Shown here one piece after another: positions 5,594-11,827 of a DNA stretch of 19,258 nucleotides; positions within the stretch are counted from its first letter, which is position 1; the number at the start of each line of letters is the position of its first letter. This stretch comes from DATDRS01 sp035291605 (GTDB lineage: Bacteria; Chloroflexota; Anaerolineae; Anaerolineales; UBA6663), in the NCBI GenBank assembly GCA_035291605.1, contig DATDRS010000421.1:1-19258 (forward strand), in the 5' to 3' direction. The position numbers and the translations under genes were made by a program. The notes beneath the pieces are model-generated. The model was given only the letters and a program-made list of their open reading frames with translations. It was not told where the DNA came from and searched no databases.

Positions 5594-6738
5594 GCGATGC
5601 TTTGAGAGTCGGCCTCATCGGCTGCGGCAACATCACGTTGAACGCGCACGCGCCCGCGCTCAAGGCGCTGGAAGGGGTGCGCGTCGCCGCGCTGGCCGAT
5701 CCGGTGGAGGCCCGCCGCCGCAAAGCGGCGGAACTGCTCGGCCTGCCCGCCCCGGCCTGCTTCGCCGATCACCGCGCGCTGCTCGCTTCCGGCGTGGATT
5801 GCGTGACGCTCACCGTGCCGCAGAAATTCCGCCGGGTGATCCTGGAAGACTGCGCCCGCGCCGGAGTCCACGTCCTGAGCGAGAAACCCATTGCGGTCAC
5901 GCCCGCCGACGCGCAGGCGATGATCGAGACGATGCGCCAGGCGGACCTGCGGTTTGGCATCGTCCACAACTACCTGTATTATCCCGAATACGTGCTGGCG
6001 CGGCAGTTGATCGAGGCCGGCGCTATCGGCGCGCTGCGGCACGTCGCGCTCAACTTCCTCGGCATGCCGGATCACCCCGGCGCGGCGGAATATCGGCCGC
6101 AGTGGCGGCACGACCCGGCGGAGGCGGGCGGCGGCATCCTGATGGACATGGTGCACGTCATCTACGTGGCCGAGTTTCTCTTCGGCGGGCCGATCCGCGC
6201 CGCCAGCGCCGTGGTGGACAACCTCGACCATCCCGGCGAGGGCGTGGAAGATTTCACGCTGGTGAACTATCACTTCGACTCCGGTTACGCGACGGTGAAT
6301 ATGTGGTGGGGCGAGGGCGCCGGGGGGCTGGAGATCAGCGGCACGGCGGGGCGCATCCTGGCCTTTTACGAAAATTACGACACCGGCCCGTTCACGACGC
6401 TGGCGAGTTTCACGCTCGTCAACCGCGAGGGCCGGAAAGAGTTTCACCCGCGCCGCGAGGCGGCGCTGCCCGAAAACTTTGTGCGGATTCATCAAGACTT
6501 TGCGGAAGCCGTTCGGACGGGCCGCGATCCGGTTGCCCCCGGCGAGGCCGGGCGGCGCTCGCTCGAAGCCGCGCTGGCGGCTTACGCTTCCGGCGCGACC
6601 GGCCGCCCTATCCCGCTTCCCCTCGCGCCCGACCACCCAATCTATCGGCGCGGCGCGGCCGGCCTCGCCGATCTGCCGCTCTGGGCCGACAGCCCGGTGC
6701 GGAAGAAGGCGTTGTTTGGAGTAGCACGGCAGACCTGA
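5590..6738 (+). CDS. Gfo/Idh/MocA family oxidoreductase
   Basis: This is an NAD(P)-dependent dehydrogenase of 382 residues. The Rossmann motif GLIGCGNI lies at residues 8-15, D37 in ALADP suggests NAD preference, and the EKP motif with the catalytic Lys is at 98-100 (K99). The substrate-domain motif reads GGGILMDMVHVIYVAEFL (180-197), with D186 and H189 only three apart; in IolG the matching Asp and His are four apart. It is therefore a different subfamily from the iolG at 15348. In this context it may oxidise another inositol isomer (scyllo- or chiro-inositol) or an intermediate, but the substrate is unknown. The GTG start at 5590 overlaps the iolC stop by four bases. An upstream ATG in the same frame would run 114 bases into iolC and is rejected. 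Confidence 0.85.
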   Translation: MSDALRVGLIGCGNITLNAHAPALKALEGVRVAALADPVEARRRKAAELLGLPAPACFADHRALLASGVDCVTLTVPQKFRRVILEDCARAGVHVLSEKPIAVTPADAQAMIETMRQADLRFGIVHNYLYYPEYVLARQLIEAGAIGALRHVALNFLGMPDHPGAAEYRPQWRHDPAEAGGGILMDMVHVIYVAEFLFGGPIRAASAVVDNLDHPGEGVEDFTLVNYHFDSGYATVNMWWGEGAGGLEISGTAGRILAFYENYDTGPFTTLASFTLVNREGRKEFHPRREAALPENFVRIHQDFAEAVRTGRDPVAPGEAGRRSLEAALAAYASGATGRPIPLPLAPDHPIYRRGAAGLADLPLWADSPVRKKALFGVARQT

Positions 6739-6749
6739 CCGGTCTATAC

Positions 6750-6762
6750 GGAGGTCATCTTG
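6750..6762 (+). promoter_or_regulatory. Shine-Dalgarno site that decides the TTG start at 6760
   Basis: GGAGGT at 6750-6755 lies 4 bases before TTG 6760. No ATG or GTG is suitably placed, and the protein from this TTG begins MKIGLFTDSLQ, a normal start for the family. Confidence 0.7.
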
Positions 6763-7719
6763 AAAATCGGTCTCTTCACCGACAGCCTGCAAGACCTTTC
6801 CTTCGCCGATGCGCTGGATTGGATCGCCGCGCAGGGCCTCGAAGCGGTCGAGATCGGCGCGGGCAACTTCTCGCCTGCGCCGCACTGCGCCGTGGACCAA
6901 TTGCTAGACGACGAAAACGCGCGGGCGGAGTTCAAGGCTGCCATCGAGAGCCGCGGGCTGACGCTGAGCGCGCTCAACTGCAACGGCAACCTGCTCGACC
7001 CGCACCCCGAGCGCCGTCGGAAAGCGCAGGACACGTTCTATAAAACGGTGGAGGCCGCCGGCAAGCTCGGGCTGGACACGATTGTGACGATGAGCGGTTG
7101 TCCCGGCGACCCGACGGGCGGGACGTATCCGAACTGGGTGACCTGCACGTGGCAGCGCGAATTTGTGGAACTCGGCGAGCGGCAGTGGGCCGAAGAGATC
7201 GAGCCGTTCTGGAAGCAAGCCGGGAAGTTCGCCGCCGATCACGGCGTCAAAGTGGCGATTGAGATGCACCCCGGTCAGAGCGTCTACAATACGCGCACCC
7301 TGCTGCGCCTGCGCGAGATCGCCGGCCCGGGCCTCGGCGCGAATCTCGATCCGAGCCATTTATTCTGGCAGGGGATGGATCCGCTGGTCGTGGCGCGCGC
7401 CCTGGGGCAGAATGGCGTGTTCCACGTGCACGCCAAAGATACGAAGATTGATCCCCAGGAGATGGCCCTCAACGGCGGGCTGGACACGCGCCCCACTTCC
7501 CTGGTCGGCCAGCGCGCCTGGGCTTTCCGCACCGTCGGCTACGGCCACGGCGAGGCCTGGTGGCGCGATTTCGTCAGCACACTGCGGCTGATGGGTTACG
7601 ACGGCGTGCTGAGCATCGAACACGAAGACCGGCTCATGGGATCGCGTGAGGGGATCGTCAAGAGCGTTGAATTTCTGAAGCCGCTTGTGCTGAAGACGCC
7701 GGCAGAGGCGTGGATTTAG
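6760..7719 (+). CDS. Sugar phosphate isomerase/epimerase family protein (xylose isomerase-like TIM barrel)
   Basis: This 319-residue protein has the AP endonuclease 2/xylose isomerase-like TIM barrel. Metal ligands are in the expected order: E168 in VAIEMHPG, D197 and H200 in NLDPSHLFWQG, H224 in FHVHAKDTKI and E287 in SIEHED. The usual N-terminal strand KIGLFTD is present. Members next to iol genes include IolI-type inosose isomerases, which interconvert 2-keto-myo-inositol and other inososes, and enzymes acting on 3-keto sugars. Either is possible here, and sequence alone does not decide. It begins at TTG with a good ribosome site, 21 bases after the preceding dehydrogenase. Dehydrogenase and isomerase as neighbours suggest they process the same oxidised polyol. 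Confidence 0.85.
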   Translation: MKIGLFTDSLQDLSFADALDWIAAQGLEAVEIGAGNFSPAPHCAVDQLLDDENARAEFKAAIESRGLTLSALNCNGNLLDPHPERRRKAQDTFYKTVEAAGKLGLDTIVTMSGCPGDPTGGTYPNWVTCTWQREFVELGERQWAEEIEPFWKQAGKFAADHGVKVAIEMHPGQSVYNTRTLLRLREIAGPGLGANLDPSHLFWQGMDPLVVARALGQNGVFHVHAKDTKIDPQEMALNGGLDTRPTSLVGQRAWAFRTVGYGHGEAWWRDFVSTLRLMGYDGVLSIEHEDRLMGSREGIVKSVEFLKPLVLKTPAEAWI

Positions 7720-7749
7720 CCAATAGCGGATGGCAGCTTTAGCGGAGAG

Positions 7750-7762
7750 AGGAGGCCCTATG
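7750..7762 (+). promoter_or_regulatory. Shine-Dalgarno site that decides the iolD start at 7760
   Basis: AGGAGG at 7750-7755 precedes ATG 7760 by 4 bases. The earlier in-frame ATG at 7730 has no such site and would add ten residues (MAALAERGGP) outside the family homology. Confidence 0.75.
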
Positions 7763-9562
7763 CGACTCACTGGCGCGCAGATCATCGCTCACTCACTCGT
7801 CAAAGCCGGCGTGCCTTACGCCGCCGGCATTCCCGGCCACGGCTGTTGGTGCCTGACCGACGCGTTTCTCGACGTGAAAGATAAACTCACGACGCTGGCG
7901 GTCATGCACGAGCAATCGGCCGTGCATCTGGCCGACGGCTACTTCCGCGCCTCCGCCCGCCCGCTGGCCGCGTTCACTTCTATCGGCCCCGGCTCGACCA
8001 ACACCATCATCGGCCTGGCGACCGCCCTGGCAGACTCGAGCGCGGTGCTGCTGCTCACCGGCTCGACGCACACCTACATGCGCGGCCACGCGGTGATGCA
8101 GGAACTCGACCGCGCGCAGGAGACGAACAACACGCGCATCTTCGAGCCGGTGAGCAAGCGGCAGTACGTGGCCTTCAACGTCCAGAGCCTGCCGCACATC
8201 ATGCACCGCGCCTTCAATACGATGCTGAGCGGGCGTCCCGGCCCGGTGCACCTCGATCTGCCGATGGACGTGCAGGCCGACGCCGCCGACGTCGAGCTCC
8301 CCGACTTCGACCGGCGCGTGCCGGCCGCGCGCCCGCGTCCGGACGCCGATCTCACGCAGCAGGCGGCGCGGCTGTTGTACGCCGCCCGGCGTCCGGTCAT
8401 CGTCGCGGGCGGCGGCGTGATTCTCTCGGACGCCGCCCGGGAACTCGTCGCGCTGGCCGAACACATCGGCGCGGCCGTCGTGACCACCTGGCAGGGCAAA
8501 GGCGCCATCCCCGAAGATCACCCGCTCAACGCCTGGGGCGTCGGCACGCAGGCGAGCCACTGCGGCAATCAGCTCGCCTCCACCGCCGACGTGCTGCTGG
8601 CCGTCGGCTGCCGTTTCGTGGACTGGACTTCGTCCTCGTTCCGGCAGGGAATCACCTACGCCATCCCGCCGACGAAACTCGTCCATCTCGACATTGACCC
8701 GTCCGAAATCGGCAAGAACTATCCGGCCGAGATCGGGCTGGTCGCCGATGCGAAAGCGGGGCTGGCCGATCTGCTCGACGCGGCGCGGCAGGTGGGCCAG
8801 GCCAAGTACGGGTCGGCGGCCGCCGCCCCCTACTTCGCGGACATTCAGGCGCAGAAGGCCGAATGGGATCGGGCGCTTGGCGCGCTCCGCGATTCAGACT
8901 CGACGCCGGCGACGATGGCGCGGGTGATGAAGGAACTGCGCGCCGCGCTGGACCGGGACGCCATCGTGACTTCCGGCGCGGGGCTGGTGCAGGGCGTCGT
9001 GCGGCAGGCATTCCCCGTATACGAGCCGCGCACGCACATCACCAGCGGCGGTTTCAGCACGATGGGCTTCACCGTTCCCGCCGCCATCGGCGCGCAGCTC
9101 GCCTTCCCCGACCGGCAGGTGGCCGGCTGCGCGGGGGACGGCGACTTCATGCAGACGATGCAGGAAATGGCGGCGGCGGCGATGTACGATCTGCCGGTGC
9201 TATTCATGGTGTTGAACAACTCCGGCTTCATTTCGATCAAAGGCGGGCAGGCGCACAACTTCGGGCGGACGACGGTGGTAGATTTCCAGAAGCAAGATGG
9301 CCGCCTCTATTCGCCCAATTTCTGCGAGGCGGCGCAGGCTTTCGGCCTGCACGCCCAGCGCCTCACCCGGCCCGACGAAGTTCAGCCGGCCGTCAGGCGC
9401 GCGCTTGCGAGCAAAGGCCCTGCCCTCATCGAGGTGATCGTTGACCGCGAGCTGGGACGCGGCGTCATCTCAACCGGCTGGTGGGATATGCCGGTGCCGG
9501 AGTACCTGGAAGAGCGGCGCGCGCGTTATGAGGCGGAGAGAAAAGAAGAGGCGCTCGGCTGA
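7760..9562 (+). CDS. iolD: ThDP-dependent 3D-(3,5/4)-trihydroxycyclohexane-1,2-dione hydrolase (IolD-type)
   Basis: IolD opens the ring of the diketone made by IolE, giving 5-deoxy-glucuronate. This 600-residue protein has the three-domain layout of ThDP enzymes. The N-terminal PYR domain contains E51 in VMHEQSAVHLADGY, the Glu that activates the cofactor. A central domain (about 190-330) follows, then a C-terminal PP domain with the Mg/ThDP motif CAGDGDF...VLNNSGF. IolD is favoured over acetolactate synthase by GHG in GIPGHGCW (acetolactate synthases usually have GIPGG), by the C-terminal GWWDMPVPEYLEE...RYEAERK, close to the WWDVPVAE...EYE end I recall for IolD, and by its place between iolC and iolE. 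It is slightly shorter than typical IolD and fairly divergent near the N-terminus, so a neighbouring ThDP function is not excluded. Confidence 0.75.
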   Translation: MRLTGAQIIAHSLVKAGVPYAAGIPGHGCWCLTDAFLDVKDKLTTLAVMHEQSAVHLADGYFRASARPLAAFTSIGPGSTNTIIGLATALADSSAVLLLTGSTHTYMRGHAVMQELDRAQETNNTRIFEPVSKRQYVAFNVQSLPHIMHRAFNTMLSGRPGPVHLDLPMDVQADAADVELPDFDRRVPAARPRPDADLTQQAARLLYAARRPVIVAGGGVILSDAARELVALAEHIGAAVVTTWQGKGAIPEDHPLNAWGVGTQASHCGNQLASTADVLLAVGCRFVDWTSSSFRQGITYAIPPTKLVHLDIDPSEIGKNYPAEIGLVADAKAGLADLLDAARQVGQAKYGSAAAAPYFADIQAQKAEWDRALGALRDSDSTPATMARVMKELRAALDRDAIVTSGAGLVQGVVRQAFPVYEPRTHITSGGFSTMGFTVPAAIGAQLAFPDRQVAGCAGDGDFMQTMQEMAAAAMYDLPVLFMVLNNSGFISIKGGQAHNFGRTTVVDFQKQDGRLYSPNFCEAAQAFGLHAQRLTRPDEVQPAVRRALASKGPALIEVIVDRELGRGVISTGWWDMPVPEYLEERRARYEAERKEEALG

Positions 9563-9566
9563 CGCC

Positions 9567-10463
9567 ATGCCCATCCGTATTGCCACTGCTCCCGTCTCGT
9601 GGGGCATCCTCGAATTCGCGGGCCGGAGTTCTCAGCCGCCGTGGGAGTCCGTGCTGGACGAGATGGCGTCCGCCGGATACTCTGGCGCAGAGCTCGGCCC
9701 CTACGGCTACTTGCCGGCCGACCCGGAAGCGCTCAAGCCGGCGTTGGCCGCGCGCGGACTGCAATTGCTCTCGGCCTTCGTGCCGGTGCGGCTGGCGGAT
9801 GCGTCATGCCACGCGGCCGGCCTGGAAACGGCGCGGCGGGTCGGCGGGCTGCTGGCGGCGTGCGGCTGCCAGCACATCGTCCTCTCGGACGATAACGCCG
9901 CCGCTCCGCACCGTTTGAGGCGTGCGGGGCGCATTGCGCCGGCGGATGGATTAGACGAAGCCGGCTGGCGCACGCTGGCCGGCTGCGTGAACCACATCGC
10001 GCGGCGCATGAAAGAAGAGTTTGGCTTAGAGACAGTCTTTCACCATCATTGCGCGGGATTTGTGGAAACGCCGGACGAGGTCGCCCGCCTGCTCGAAATG
10101 ACGGACCCCCGAACGGTCGGACTGTGCCTTGACACAGGGCATTACGTTTATGGCGGCGGCGATCCGGTGGAGTGCATCCGACGGCACGGCATGCGGGTGC
10201 GCTATCTGCACCTCAAAGATGTGGAGCCGGCGGTCATGGCGCGGGCGCGCGCCGAGGCATGGGACTATTTTCAAGCGGTCGCCGCCGGCGTATTCTGTGA
10301 ACTGGGGCGCGGCTGCGTCAATTTTGCCGGCGTCCTCACGGCGATGAACGAATTGAACTACGCCGGGTGGGCCGTCGTCGAGCAGGACATCATCGGGGGC
10401 ATGGGGACGCCGCTGGAGAGCGCCCGGCGGAACCGTGAGTATTTGAGGAGGTTGGAGGTGTAG
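9567..10463 (+). CDS. iolE: Inosose dehydratase (IolE/MocC family)
   Basis: IolE removes water from 2-keto-myo-inositol (scyllo-inosose) to give the diketone that IolD hydrolyses. The 298-residue TIM-barrel protein matches the IolE/MocC length. It starts with IATAPVSWGILEF and carries E155 and H159-H161 in LETVFHHHCAGF, D189 and H192 in CLDTGHYVYGG, H215 in YLHLKDVEP and E272 in VVEQD, the expected metal and catalytic positions. ATG 9567 begins 4 bases after the iolD stop; a longer frame overlapping iolD by 120 bases is rejected. The general family also includes other isomerases, but the motifs together with the neighbours make inosose dehydratase the best call. Confidence 0.88.
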   Translation: MPIRIATAPVSWGILEFAGRSSQPPWESVLDEMASAGYSGAELGPYGYLPADPEALKPALAARGLQLLSAFVPVRLADASCHAAGLETARRVGGLLAACGCQHIVLSDDNAAAPHRLRRAGRIAPADGLDEAGWRTLAGCVNHIARRMKEEFGLETVFHHHCAGFVETPDEVARLLEMTDPRTVGLCLDTGHYVYGGGDPVECIRRHGMRVRYLHLKDVEPAVMARARAEAWDYFQAVAAGVFCELGRGCVNFAGVLTAMNELNYAGWAVVEQDIIGGMGTPLESARRNREYLRRLEV

Positions 10464-10464
10464 C

Positions 10465-10575
10465 ATGCACATTCGCGACATCGGCTACGACCACCTGCCT
10501 GAAGCGCTGGCGAGCACGCGCGCCTGGCTGGCAGGGTCCGCCCTGAAAGGAGGTGAGGCCTCACAGAGCCGCTAG
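10465..10575 (+). CDS. Short ORF (36 aa), possible truncated gene or leader peptide
   Basis: ATG 10465 lies 4 bases after GGAGGTG (10454-10460), which is part of the iolE 3' end, so the ORF has a good ribosome site and follows iolE after one base. It codes for 36 residues beginning MHIRDIGYDHLPEALASTRA and ends at TAG 10573. The N-terminus looks like that of a normal protein, but no family was recognised. The second half of the ORF contains a 12-base perfect anti-16S sequence and a palindrome (10545-10564) that fit a gene boundary better than an interior. It may be the 5' end of a gene lost by deletion, or a small peptide gene. Confidence 0.4.
   Translation: MHIRDIGYDHLPEALASTRAWLAGSALKGGEASQSR
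10545..10564 (+). promoter_or_regulatory. Extended Shine-Dalgarno-like sequence overlapping a 12-bp palindrome
   Basis: GAAAGGAGGTGA (10545-10556) is a 12-base complement of the standard 16S rRNA 3' end. It overlaps the perfect palindrome GTGAGGCCTCAC (10553-10564). No ATG, and no GTG or TTG at a workable distance, follows. It may be a relic ribosome site, a ribosome-pausing site, or an operator upstream of the transporter genes. Confidence 0.35.
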
Positions 10576-10625
10576 CCCATCCGCAGCGTTTGTGTTGAGA
10601 GCAGCCGGAACCGAATTGATCCTAC

Positions 10626-10643
10626 GGAGGAGAACCGAACATG
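10626..10643 (+). promoter_or_regulatory. Strong Shine-Dalgarno site of the solute-binding protein gene
   Basis: GGAGGAGA at 10626-10633 is 7 bases before ATG 10641. It is the strongest well-placed site in the operon, in keeping with the high amount of binding protein an ABC importer needs. Confidence 0.7.
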
Positions 10644-11765
10644 AAAGCATTTAGAGTGATTTTTTCCCTGACCATCGTCGGCCTCATGCTGGCCGCCTGC
10701 GCGACCCCCACACCGGTCGTGCAAGTGGTGACGCAGCAAGTCGTGGTCACCCAGCAGGTGGTCGTCACCCAGCAGGTCGAGGTGGAGAAGGTCGTGGAGG
10801 TGACCCCGACGCCTATCGGCGGTCAGCTGGTCTTATACGCCTGCCTGTTCGACCCCGACAAACTCGAAGTGCTGTTTCAAACCTTCAAGGCCCAATATGG
10901 GGTTGAAGTGACGTGCCTGGACATGAGCAGCGGCGAGGCGCTGGAGCGCATCCGCGCCGAGAGGGCTAATCCGCAGGGCGACGTGCTCTTTGGCACGACC
11001 AACCTCTCGCACGTGAACCTGGCGGCTGACGGATTGACCGAGCCGCACAAGGGCGCCGGCTGGAACCTGCTGCCGGAAGGCCCCATCAAGGACCCGGAAG
11101 GTTACTGGACGGGCTTCTACTACGGCGTGATCGGCTTCGCCTGCAGCCCGGAGCGCCTGGCGGAAATTGGGGCCGAGTGCCCGGACTCATGGCAGGATTT
11201 GCTCGACCCGAAGTTCGAGGGTGAGGTGGTCATCGCCAGCCCGGCCGCCTCAGGCACATCGTACACGACGCTGACTGGATTGGCGCAGCTCTATGGCGTA
11301 GACGGCGGTTTTGAGTTCTGGCAGCAGATGGACGCGAACGTCGCCCAGTACACCGAGTCGGGCAGCGCGCCCGGCCGGCTCGCCGCCGCGGGCGAATTTG
11401 CGGTCGGCATTGCCTTCGCCCATGACATCCAGGTGCAACAGGATCAGGGCCTCCCCGTGGAACTCCGCTTCCCCTCGGAAGGCACGCCGTTCGAGATCGG
11501 CGGCATCTCGATCATCAAGGGCGCGAAGAACCTGGTTGCGGCTCAAGCCTGGGTGGATTACGTATTCTCGACGGCCTTCCAGCGTTACCACAACGACGTG
11601 GCGCACCGCATCCCCGTCGTGCCGGGCGTCGCTTTGTCCGAGGGGAACTACGGGCTTGGCGACGTCAAGCTCGTCGAGGGTTATGACCCGACCGAATGGG
11701 CTGCGAAACGCGATGAATTGGTGCAGCGCTGGCAGGAGGAGATCGGCTCGAAGCGCGGCGGCTAG
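10641..11765 (+). CDS. ABC transporter solute-binding lipoprotein, iron/sugar-phosphate (FbpA/AfuA) type
   Basis: This 374-residue protein captures the substrate outside the membrane. Residues 1-20 form a lipoprotein signal with lipobox LAAC (C20). A linker follows with three VVTQQV repeats (29-46) and VEVEKVVEVTPTP, as is common in Chloroflexota lipoproteins. The binding domain (about 60-374) starts GQLVLYACLFDPDKLEVLFQ, the pattern of the Fe3+-type periplasmic-binding class (FbpA, FutA, AfuA). The paired Tyr residues that hold iron in FbpA are not obvious; the corresponding region reads AVGIAFAHDIQV with H261 and D262, followed by E285 in PFEIGG. From memory, AfuA binds hexose phosphates with a His-Asp pair and a Glu 23 residues after the Asp, the same spacing. 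The substrate is thus more likely a phosphorylated sugar or polyol than iron. Permease and ATPase genes follow directly. Confidence 0.85.
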   Translation: MKAFRVIFSLTIVGLMLAACATPTPVVQVVTQQVVVTQQVVVTQQVEVEKVVEVTPTPIGGQLVLYACLFDPDKLEVLFQTFKAQYGVEVTCLDMSSGEALERIRAERANPQGDVLFGTTNLSHVNLAADGLTEPHKGAGWNLLPEGPIKDPEGYWTGFYYGVIGFACSPERLAEIGAECPDSWQDLLDPKFEGEVVIASPAASGTSYTTLTGLAQLYGVDGGFEFWQQMDANVAQYTESGSAPGRLAAAGEFAVGIAFAHDIQVQQDQGLPVELRFPSEGTPFEIGGISIIKGAKNLVAAQAWVDYVFSTAFQRYHNDVAHRIPVVPGVALSEGNYGLGDVKLVEGYDPTEWAAKRDELVQRWQEEIGSKRGG

Positions 11766-11778
11766 GCATTCACCCAGC

Positions 11779-11801
11779 GGGGGCGGGCCGTACCCGCCCC
11801 C
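11779..11801 (+). promoter_or_regulatory. Intercistronic hairpin between binding protein and permease genes
   Basis: GGGGGCGGG (11779-11787) pairs perfectly with CCCGCCCCC (11793-11801) around a 5-base loop, with no T run after it. In ABC operons such hairpins after the binding-protein gene protect its mRNA or partly stop transcription, so binding protein outnumbers permease. It lies 13 bases after the stop and 26 before the next start. Confidence 0.6.
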
Positions 11802-11827
11802 ACCTCGTATACTCCGGGAAGTCCTGT

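Noticed and set aside
5545..6900. 451-codon minus-strand frame opposite the Gfo/Idh gene
   Set aside because: Antisense shadow: no ribosome site, no domain, and its composition mirrors the sense codons.
5583..7043. Very long plus-strand frame (486 codons) overlapping the dehydrogenase and isomerase genes
   Set aside because: It is Arg/Ala/Gly-rich with no recognisable motif, and runs over two genes that have clear family motifs; it is a typical shadow frame in GC-rich DNA.
7760..9562. Acetolactate synthase
   Set aside because: Same superfamily, but there is no regulatory subunit gene nearby, GHG replaces the GIPGG motif, and the C-terminal GWWDMPV and the iol neighbours point to an IolD-type enzyme.
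10595..10623. Possible promoter TTGAGA upstream of the binding-protein gene
   Set aside because: No acceptable -10 element lies 16-18 bases downstream; the gene is probably read from the operon promoter.
10641..11765. Plain annotation of the binding protein as an iron(III) transporter
   Set aside because: The class match is right, but iron-ligand Tyr residues are not evident and the context is inositol catabolism; a sugar-phosphate type is better supported.
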